Source: a virus
Virus record (IMG/VR): IMGVR_UViG_3300032093_000751
Location: 1-25,758 of that record
Direction: 5' to 3' (one strand)
Length of the DNA: 25,758 bases
Shown piece by piece: positions 7,742-14,039 of the stretch; the first letter of the stretch is position 1; each line of letters opens with the position of its first letter. Both the position numbers and the translations under genes were made by a program. The notes beneath the pieces are model-generated. The model searched no databases. It was not told where the DNA came from and saw nothing but the letters and a program-made list of their open reading frames with translations.

Positions 7742-9101
7742 GTTTCTAATTCTTAGAAACCTGTTGCATAATGAGCAATACATTAGAAAAGTAGTACCAT
7801 TCATAAAATCTGAATATTTTGAGGACCAAAATCAAAAAATTATTTTTGAAGAAATACTTTCTTTTGTTGAAAAATATAATCAACCTGCAACTAAAGAAGT
7901 TCTTTGTATTGAAGTAGAAAAACGTAAAGATATTAATGATACTTCTTTTAAAGAACTTCTTCAATTAATTTCTTGTTTGGAAGATGTTCCGGTTGAAATA
8001 AATTGGTTGGTTGCAACAACTGAAAAATGGTGTCGCGATCGTGCCATATACTTGGCACTTATGGAATCTATTCATATTGCTGATGGTAAGGATGAAAAGA
8101 AAAATCGTGATAGTATTCCTTCTATTCTTTCTGATGCTCTTGCTGTAAGTTTTGATAATCATGTTGGACATGATTATCTGCAAGATTATGAACAACGATA
8201 CGAATCTTATCACAAAAAGGAGGATAAAATTGAATTTGATCTCGAATACTTTAACAAAATCACAAAAGGTGGTCTCCCTAACAAAACTCTTAACATCGCT
8301 CTTGCTGGTACGGGCGTCGGGAAATCTCTATTCATGTGCCATGTGGCTAGCTCCGTCTTGCTCCAAGGACGGAACGTTCTGTACATTACGCTGGAAATGG
8401 CAGAAGAACGCATTGCTGAAAGAATTGATGCAAACCTTTTGAATGTTCCCATTCAACAACTTGTAGAACTTCCTAAACAGATGTTTGAAAGTAAAGTAAC
8501 TAACCTTTCAAAGAAAACTCAAGGAACTCTTATTATTAAAGAATACCCAACTGCTTCGGCACACGCCGGACATTTTAAATCACTTCTTAACGAACTTTCA
8601 CTTAAGAAGTCGTTTAGTCCCGATATTATCTTTATTGATTATTTGAATATCTGCTCATCCTCAAGGTATAAAGGAAGCAATATCAATTCATATACATTTG
8701 TTAAGGCAATTGCTGAAGAACTTCGGGGTCTCGCAGTTGAGTTTAATGTTCCTATCGTCAGTGCCACACAAACGACCAGATCTGGTTTTGGGTCATCTGA
8801 CGTAGAATTAACTGATACTTCTGAGTCCTTTGGTCTGCCTGCTACTGCAGATCTTATGTTTGCTCTTATCAGCACTGAAGAATTGGAACAACTTGGGCAG
8901 ATTATGGTGAAGCAACTTAAGAATAGGTATAATGATCCTACAATCTATAAGCGTTTTGTGATTGGTATTGATCGTGCTAAAATGCGTCTTTATGACTGCG
9001 AACAATCTGCGCAAGAAGACATACTTGACTCTGGAAAGGAAGAAGAGTATGATTATGAAGATAAGAAACTTAAAAAAACATTCGAGGGATTTAAATTCTA
9101 A
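7728..9101 (+). CDS. gp41: Replicative DNA helicase gp41 (DnaB-like)
   Basis: A 457-residue hexameric 5'-3' helicase that unwinds DNA ahead of gp43 and works with primase gp61. The N-terminal helical domain covers about residues 1-160. The RecA-like motor has Walker A AGTGVGKS (193-200), TLEMAEERI just after it, Walker B IIFIDYLNI, and the VPIVSATQTTR motif of DnaB-family helicases. The frame is open from 7701, but the ATG at 7728 (MEKVEFLILRNLL) matches the family N-terminus and leaves a 14-base overlap with uvsX. Its stop overlaps the mazG start (TAATG). Confidence 0.97.
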   Translation: MEKVEFLILRNLLHNEQYIRKVVPFIKSEYFEDQNQKIIFEEILSFVEKYNQPATKEVLCIEVEKRKDINDTSFKELLQLISCLEDVPVEINWLVATTEKWCRDRAIYLALMESIHIADGKDEKKNRDSIPSILSDALAVSFDNHVGHDYLQDYEQRYESYHKKEDKIEFDLEYFNKITKGGLPNKTLNIALAGTGVGKSLFMCHVASSVLLQGRNVLYITLEMAEERIAERIDANLLNVPIQQLVELPKQMFESKVTNLSKKTQGTLIIKEYPTASAHAGHFKSLLNELSLKKSFSPDIIFIDYLNICSSSRYKGSNINSYTFVKAIAEELRGLAVEFNVPIVSATQTTRSGFGSSDVELTDTSESFGLPATADLMFALISTEELEQLGQIMVKQLKNRYNDPTIYKRFVIGIDRAKMRLYDCEQSAQEDILDSGKEEEYDYEDKKLKKTFEGFKF

Positions 9102-9505
9102 TGACTATTGATCTTAATAAGTATGTTGAGTTTGTCAATACAACTACTTCAAAGCCCAGTAAAAATTTCTCTGAATTTGCTGACCGACTTAATGACCTTG
9201 AGATTCAAGGATTTCCTACAGAACGATTGCTTACTGCTGCTGTAGGAATGTCTGCCGAAGCAGGTGAATTTACTGAAATCGTGAAAAAGATTGTTTTTCA
9301 AGGCAAACCAGTAAATGAAGAAAATCTATTTCACCTAAAGCGAGAACTTGGAGATATTATGTGGTATGTTTCTCAGGCATGTCTTGGACTTGATATTTCT
9401 CTTGAAGAAGTAATCCAAATGAACTTTGAGAAACTGAGTGCTCGTTATCCTGAAGGTGCTTTTAGTATCGAACGTTCTGAAAATCGTGTGGAGGGAGATC
9501 TGTGA
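9101..9505 (+). CDS. mazG: MazG-like nucleotide pyrophosphohydrolase
   Basis: A 134-residue all-alpha NTP pyrophosphohydrolase of the MazG superfamily. The metal site is visible as SAEAGEFTEIVKK (ExxE type) in the first half and ELGDIMWYV (ExxD type) in the second, the usual arrangement for a single MazG domain. Such genes are common in cyanophages downstream of gp41. They were first proposed to lower ppGpp in the host; published work on a cyanophage MazG instead supports hydrolysis of dGTP and dCTP, fitting a role in shifting the dNTP pool toward the AT-rich phage composition. It starts in the gp41 stop and ends in a GTGA overlap with the next gene. Confidence 0.93.
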   Translation: MTIDLNKYVEFVNTTTSKPSKNFSEFADRLNDLEIQGFPTERLLTAAVGMSAEAGEFTEIVKKIVFQGKPVNEENLFHLKRELGDIMWYVSQACLGLDISLEEVIQMNFEKLSARYPEGAFSIERSENRVEGDL

Positions 9506-9690
9506 CTAAAGAAAAACAAGTAACAATTAAAATTGATGCTCGTACAGCAGCGGCAGTTCGTCAAGTTTTGTTTGATGCTCAGAAAGGATATACCTATGAT
9601 GAGTTTAGTGTTCCCCCTCGCGTCTCTGATATTCGCAAAGTAATTCAGCAACTTGACGAGAACATTGAATCTGCTCTTGGAGTAGAATAA
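9502..9690 (+). CDS. 62-residue hypothetical protein, GTG start
   Basis: A small protein of unknown function, last in the replication operon. It starts with GTG at 9502, overlapping the mazG stop (GTGA), and has a strong GAGGGAG ribosome binding site at 9490-9496. The peptide has a strand (KQVTIKIDA), a long helix (TAAAVRQVLFDAQKG) and a second helix (VSDIRKVIQQLDENIESAL), the look of a small dimeric DNA- or protein-binding module. Codon use resembles the upstream replication genes. No catalytic motif is visible. Confidence 0.8.
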   Translation: MTKEKQVTIKIDARTAAAVRQVLFDAQKGYTYDEFSVPPRVSDIRKVIQQLDENIESALGVE

Positions 9691-9693
9691 ATA
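9686..9693 (+). promoter_or_regulatory. Late promoter-like octamer AATAAATA
   Basis: It matches the NATAAATA late motif and overlaps the preceding stop codon, at the border between the early and late modules. It is only 9 bases before the next ATG, leaving almost no leader, so its use is uncertain. Confidence 0.4.
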
Positions 9694-9702
9694 AAAGCAA
9701 AA

Positions 9703-10101
9703 ATGTCTTTAATTGGAAAAAGAAGAGGAAGACCAACTACAAGATTTCAATTTGAATCAATTCTCAATAAATTTTTGGTATTTCTAAAAAGAGAAATTAG
9801 ATTCGATTATGATATTCCAATTATTCTTGTGGATGACGTAGATTTTTGTAAAAAAAATAAAACATTTGGATTGATGTATCCAGATAAGATTGTTATTAGT
9901 ATTGTCAATCGTCATCCAATAGATATTTTGAGAACTGTTGCTCACGAATATATTCATCATAAGCAGCAAAGTGAAGGTAAAAAATTAAATGGAAATGCAG
10001 GAAGTGCCAGTGAAAACGAAGCAAATGCAAAGGCAGGAGAAATACTTAGAAAGTATGGAAGCATTCATCCGGAGTTATTTGACCTAATACCTGTTAGATA
10101 A
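9703..10101 (+). CDS. Putative zinc metallopeptidase-like protein (HExxH)
   Basis: A 132-residue protein with a zincin signature: HEYIHHKQ at residues 81-88 gives H81, E82 and H85, and an acidic helix SASENEANAKAGEIL (101-115) could supply the third zinc ligand (E104 or E106). The N-terminus is basic (GKRRGRPTTRF). This is the minimal HExxH...E layout of small phage metalloproteases, so a role in processing virion or host proteins is plausible, but the substrate is unknown. It lies first in the late module after an AATAAATA octamer. No clear ribosome binding site is seen before the ATG. Confidence 0.7.
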   Translation: MSLIGKRRGRPTTRFQFESILNKFLVFLKREIRFDYDIPIILVDDVDFCKKNKTFGLMYPDKIVISIVNRHPIDILRTVAHEYIHHKQQSEGKKLNGNAGSASENEANAKAGEILRKYGSIHPELFDLIPVR

Positions 10102-10109
10102 TTTGTTTT

Positions 10110-10117
10110 TATAAATA
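10110..10117 (+). promoter_or_regulatory. Late promoter TATAAATA
   Basis: It matches the T4 late consensus exactly and lies 22 bases before the ATG at 10140, in the only gap between the two genes. The flank (AACTAGAAA) resembles that at 12706. Confidence 0.75.
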
Positions 10118-10139
10118 ACTAGAAAGTATTCGTAAAAAA

Positions 10140-11231
10140 ATGTCTAGAATCACTGGAAACGATGCATACGGTCTGATGGAGGCATATTCTGCCGTTTATC
10201 AACCCAGACTAGAACTAACTGAAGAACAAGTTTGGGAAGAAGTAGAAGAGTGGGTAAATGCACTTATAGAAGAAGGATATGATCTGAGTGATTATACCTG
10301 GGAAGAAATGTATGAAGCATATATTGAAGAGGCAAGAGCAGAAGGTGTAAAACCTTATAAAGCAGGCCCAACTCAAGCAGATGTAAGAGCAAATGCTGCT
10401 GCTGCTCGTCAAAGGCACGTATCTGGAGCTGCTGGACAGTCTGGATATGGTGATGAGGAGAAGTTCAAGAGTGATTGGAAACTGAGAGCAACCCCATCTT
10501 CAACAAGTAAGAGAAGAGATGGAAGTGTTGAAACTGTTTCTCAAAGAATGGATAGAGAACAACCTTATAAAAAGAGAATGACTGGGGAACTTGCTAGAAA
10601 GCAAGGAAGTCGTATTGCTTCTGCTGTTACTAGAACAATTGAAGGTCCTGGAGAACCTCAAGCAGTCACAATGCCTAGAATCAAGGCAAAAGCATCTAAG
10701 GAAATTGTTAGAAAGGAACAAGTAGATGTTTATGATATTATTCTTTCTCACTTGCTTGATGAAGGATATGCAAATTCTGTAGATGCTGCAGAAGTAATTA
10801 TGGTTAATATGAGCGAAGAGTGGAGAGATATTATTATTGAAGAAATTCTTGATGAAGCAGAAGGTTCTTATGGGAAGACACCTAAAGCAAGAACTGCAAT
10901 GGGCAAACTTCTTATGTCTAGAAGGGAAAAGCCTGTGGGTGAATATGGTAAGAGAGGTGAAAAGACTAGGAAGGTGAAGGCAGTAGAGAAGCATACTAGA
11001 AGAATGGATGATGGCCCTGATGTAGGAAATCGTGGTAAGAGATCTACCTCTCCAAGATGGTCTGGTTATCTGGGAGCAAAAGGTAGAGGTAAGATGGATC
11101 AAGATGCTAGGGATTGGTCAAGAGAACGTGATGTTGAGTATAGTGCTGGTGAGAACCAACCTGGTTCTGGTTCAGTAACCAGAAATCCTAAGAAACTCCG
11201 TAAGCAAAGAGCAATGGGAGAAATTGATTGA
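10140..11231 (+). CDS. Cyanophage virion-type structural protein
   Basis: A 363-residue protein of a type repeatedly found in T4-like cyanophage particles; a structural role is inferred from sequence style and late promoter. An acidic N-terminal helical region (LTEEQVWEEVEEWVNALIEE, then GYDLSDYTWEEMYEAYIEEA) is followed by a basic, low-complexity middle. A second acidic helical module follows around residues 199-237 (VDVYDIILSHLLDEGYA ... MSEEWRDIIIEEILDEAEG), and a very basic Gly/Arg/Lys tail ends the chain. The DEGY-type module recurs in the 861-residue late protein. Alternating acidic and basic blocks suggest a packaged internal or core-associated protein. It has no enzymatic motif. Confidence 0.75.
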   Translation: MSRITGNDAYGLMEAYSAVYQPRLELTEEQVWEEVEEWVNALIEEGYDLSDYTWEEMYEAYIEEARAEGVKPYKAGPTQADVRANAAAARQRHVSGAAGQSGYGDEEKFKSDWKLRATPSSTSKRRDGSVETVSQRMDREQPYKKRMTGELARKQGSRIASAVTRTIEGPGEPQAVTMPRIKAKASKEIVRKEQVDVYDIILSHLLDEGYANSVDAAEVIMVNMSEEWRDIIIEEILDEAEGSYGKTPKARTAMGKLLMSRREKPVGEYGKRGEKTRKVKAVEKHTRRMDDGPDVGNRGKRSTSPRWSGYLGAKGRGKMDQDARDWSRERDVEYSAGENQPGSGSVTRNPKKLRKQRAMGEID

Positions 11232-11256
11232 AAATCTAAATTATAGAATTTATTGA

Positions 11257-11294
11257 CCCCTCTTTCTAAATATAAGAAAGGGGGGGATTTTTTT
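11257..11294 (+). terminator. Intrinsic terminator touching the next start codon
   Basis: An 11-bp stem (CCCCTCTTTCT against AGAAAGGGGGG, one G-T pair) with loop AAATATA is followed by GA and seven T. The last T is immediately followed by the ATG at 11295. Confidence 0.85.
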
Positions 11295-12707
11295 ATGCAA
11301 GTTGCTGATGATATTAATATTTTTAATTTTTTTAATAAGTTAAAATATATTGATAATTTTGTAATTGATAATGTTGAATTTACTAAAGATGGGGTTGAAA
11401 TTACTTTTGTAGTCAAAAGTAATTATGAGGGGGAAGTTGAATTAAAAATTAATAATTTATTAGAAAAAAATTTTAATACAGTACCAAAACTTACATCAAA
11501 GGGGATGGTAAGGGGAAAATATAAAATTTTAATTGAAACTACGCAATCTTATAATAATAATCCAACAGCAGCACAGCAAGAAAAGGGATCTATATGGATT
11601 TTTAATAAAGTTCTTAAAAATAAAGATTCGAAGGCAAAATTTTCTACTATTCAAGATATTAAAACCAACCCTGATTATGATGAATTAAAAAGAATATTTG
11701 GTGGAGAAGTCCCTAATGATTGGTTAGACTCATATTTAAAGCAACAAAAGAAAATGTTTGAAATATATGCAAGCCCTGAGTGGGACGAATTTAAATATTC
11801 TGGATCTAATAGTTTTATGGATTATATAAAAGATAAAGTTAAAAGTTTAGGGATAAAAAAGTATGCTGATTGGACACCAGCTGATATTTGGATGGTTAAA
11901 AATCAAAAACTAATAGAAGAAGAAATAGAAAACGAGTTAAGTAAGAATGGATCAATACCGACACAAACTGTAAATGAATTAAATGATATTTTAAGAAGAT
12001 TGTTTAAAGAAAAAAAAGTTGTTGGAGTATCTCTAAAAAAAATTTCTGGAAAAGAATCTAAATTTGAGCAAGTCAATGTCAGAATACCAACTGATGATAG
12101 AATATTAAGAAGACAAAAAAATAGTTATAATGTACCAAAAAGTAAAATTAAAATATTGTTAGACTTATCTTATAGTTCTTTAAAGAAATCCTTTGGAACT
12201 CAGGATCTTACTGTAAAACTTGGAAATAATTATAAGTTTCAAATTAAAAACCTTAGTGGAAATGATCGTAGCTTTGATAATTTAAAATTTGAAGGAACGC
12301 CCGTAGGATCTTCATCTGCAAGAGGAGGAAAAGCACCAACTGAAATGGTAGTTGAATTGATAAAAAGTAATGGTTTTGTATTTAAAAATGATCATAATAA
12401 TTACCCCAAAAATTTAGAACAATTTGAAAAAAATAAAGAAAAATACTTAAAGATGTTTAATAAGGTTAAAAGATTTGCAACTACTAATATATCAAATGAC
12501 ACTGAATTTATATTGAATTTTTCTAGGATGTTTAGTTCGGATAAAAAAAATATTATCATTGCCAATTCTAAATTAATGCAATTGGAGTTTATATCTAAAG
12601 TTTTAGAAATAACTCCTTCCCCTAAATATGAAGAGTTTTGGACTGATATGTTTTGGATTTCAATTAGAAAAGGAAAAAACTTTGGACCCCACGGAAAACT
12701 GTATTAA
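11295..12707 (+). CDS. Unrecognised AT-rich late-region protein
   Basis: A 470-residue protein that I cannot assign. It is very rich in Lys, Asn and Ile, with mainly ATT/ATA, TTA and AAA/AAT codons, giving a more AT-rich gene than its neighbours. A WTPADIWMVKNQKL segment (about residues 195-208) and SSSARGGKAPTEMVVELIK near residue 350 are the most distinctive stretches. No signal peptide or membrane segment is evident. The frame can be extended to a TTG at 11253, but this would run through the terminator stem, so ATG 11295 is preferred. No normal ribosome binding site is free: the only G-rich stretch is in the terminator arm. It may be an acquired cargo gene. Confidence 0.8.
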   Translation: MQVADDINIFNFFNKLKYIDNFVIDNVEFTKDGVEITFVVKSNYEGEVELKINNLLEKNFNTVPKLTSKGMVRGKYKILIETTQSYNNNPTAAQQEKGSIWIFNKVLKNKDSKAKFSTIQDIKTNPDYDELKRIFGGEVPNDWLDSYLKQQKKMFEIYASPEWDEFKYSGSNSFMDYIKDKVKSLGIKKYADWTPADIWMVKNQKLIEEEIENELSKNGSIPTQTVNELNDILRRLFKEKKVVGVSLKKISGKESKFEQVNVRIPTDDRILRRQKNSYNVPKSKIKILLDLSYSSLKKSFGTQDLTVKLGNNYKFQIKNLSGNDRSFDNLKFEGTPVGSSSARGGKAPTEMVVELIKSNGFVFKNDHNNYPKNLEQFEKNKEKYLKMFNKVKRFATTNISNDTEFILNFSRMFSSDKKNIIIANSKLMQLEFISKVLEITPSPKYEEFWTDMFWISIRKGKNFGPHGKLY

Positions 12708-12713
12708 TAAATA
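12706..12713 (+). promoter_or_regulatory. Late promoter-like octamer AATAAATA
   Basis: It overlaps the preceding stop codon and lies 18 bases before the ATG at 12732. The flank AATTAGAAA resembles the 10110 promoter. Confidence 0.65.
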
Positions 12714-12731
12714 ATTAGAAACCACTATAAG

Positions 12732-14039
12732 ATGAAGAAGTTTTCCCAATTTATATTAGAAGCAAAAGAAACCAGAGCATCAGAGCAAGCTAAAAAACTT
12801 GGTCTGGTTGGTGATGGTCATGGGGATTGGTATAATTCTCAGGGAGAGTTTGTTGCAAAAACTGTAGATGGGCAGTTGAAGTTTTTTAATAAAGGACAAA
12901 GAATTGGATTAAGAGATATTCCTCCCAAACCGGGCAAAGGAGGAGGAGCACCCGCAACAGCACAACAACAAATTTCTCCACAACAATCGCAGGGACAGCA
13001 AATTTCTCCTCAGAGAATACCTGTAGGACAAGAAGATCAAATGCCTGCCGATGATGAATTTTTAACTGTAGTTCTTGCTAAATTCAATCCACCATCAAAG
13101 GAACATAAGAAATTATTTACCGCAGCAAAAAGGGTTTCCTTGGGAGGTGAGATAAGAATATATCCATCTAGGATAGAGGATACTAAATCAAATCCATTGA
13201 GTTCAAATAGAAAGATTTATTATTTGAAGACGATGTTTCCCGAAATTAAAGATGATATTGTAAATAACCCAGAAATAAGAACTATATTTGATGTGTTGCT
13301 TGCGGGAAATGAAGATGGATATTCAAATGTAAATATTGTTGTCGGATCTGATCGTCAAGCTGAAATTCAAAATTTAGCAAATAAACACAATGGAAAATTT
13401 TATCAGTATAATGAGATAAAAGTAATTCCTACAGGAACCTTTGATTCTGAAAAAGATATTTCTGGTATTTCTTCTGGTATGATGAGAAAAACTGCTGCCG
13501 ATAATAATTTTAGAGAATTTAAGAGAGCAGTTCCTAAAACCATCGATGAGGTTGATGCTAGAAAATTATTTAATGAAATCAGAAAAGCGATGGGATTTAA
13601 AGAAAATGTTAAAGAACATTATAATCTTTGGGAAATAGCACCAGAATTAGATTTTACAAATTTAAGAGAAAATTATATTCAAAATAAAATATTTAAACTT
13701 GGAGATATTGTAGAGAATGTAAATACTGGATTAGTTGGAAAAGTTATACGTAGAGGAACAAATTATCTAATTTGCGTGACCGAAGAAGATATTATGTTTA
13801 AATCTTGGATAAAAGATATTGTTGAATATACAGAAGTGAAAATGGATAGTCCAATGAGAGATAAGATTCACCCAAATACTCTTGTTGGAACTTTAGGGGC
13901 ATTTAAACATTATGCAAAAATGACTCCAGGTGCTATAGGAACAAATAGTAAATACCTCCAAACAGGAGGCAAGGCATATGGGGTCAATTTTATAAATAAG
14001 TATAAGGCAAAAAAGCAAGCACTTGTTAAAAATGACTAA
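12732..14039 (+). CDS. Virion-type protein with nucleotidyltransferase-like domain
   Basis: A 435-residue modular protein. The N-terminus (MKKFSQFILEA) is of a kind frequent in cyanophage virion proteins, followed by a Gln/Pro-rich linker (about residues 64-100). Residues 108-270 resemble the NMN/cytidylyltransferase fold: VVLAKFNPPSKEH (113-125) at the place of the HxGH motif, VVGSDRQAE in the middle, and ISSGMMR (246-252) at the place of ISSTxxR. The canonical glycine of HxGH is replaced by Glu (E124) and the Thr of ISST by Gly, so activity is doubtful. A small beta domain (FKLGDIVENVNTGLVGKVI) follows. The late promoter upstream fits a packaged protein. The domain call is from motifs; the structural role is inference. 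Confidence 0.75.
   Translation: MKKFSQFILEAKETRASEQAKKLGLVGDGHGDWYNSQGEFVAKTVDGQLKFFNKGQRIGLRDIPPKPGKGGGAPATAQQQISPQQSQGQQISPQRIPVGQEDQMPADDEFLTVVLAKFNPPSKEHKKLFTAAKRVSLGGEIRIYPSRIEDTKSNPLSSNRKIYYLKTMFPEIKDDIVNNPEIRTIFDVLLAGNEDGYSNVNIVVGSDRQAEIQNLANKHNGKFYQYNEIKVIPTGTFDSEKDISGISSGMMRKTAADNNFREFKRAVPKTIDEVDARKLFNEIRKAMGFKENVKEHYNLWEIAPELDFTNLRENYIQNKIFKLGDIVENVNTGLVGKVIRRGTNYLICVTEEDIMFKSWIKDIVEYTEVKMDSPMRDKIHPNTLVGTLGAFKHYAKMTPGAIGTNSKYLQTGGKAYGVNFINKYKAKKQALVKND
13991..13998 (+). promoter_or_regulatory. Late promoter TATAAATA inside the upstream gene
   Basis: An exact late consensus 33 bases before the ATG at 14032, within the 3' end of the nucleotidyltransferase-like gene. It is well placed to drive the next gene independently. 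Confidence 0.6.

Noticed and set aside
10500-11102. 200-codon minus-strand ORF
   Set aside because: It lies entirely opposite the 363-residue virion-type gene, gives a Ser/Phe/Cys-rich peptide typical of antisense of Lys/Glu/Arg-rich sequence, and has no start signals.
11253-11294. TTG start extending the 470-residue protein by 14 codons
   Set aside because: The added codons are the terminator stem-loop itself; the ATG at 11295 is the more natural start.
14023-14031. TTG start for the 861-residue protein
   Set aside because: The ATG nine bases later is standard and gives the family-like MTKAKPDYLDFDGD start.
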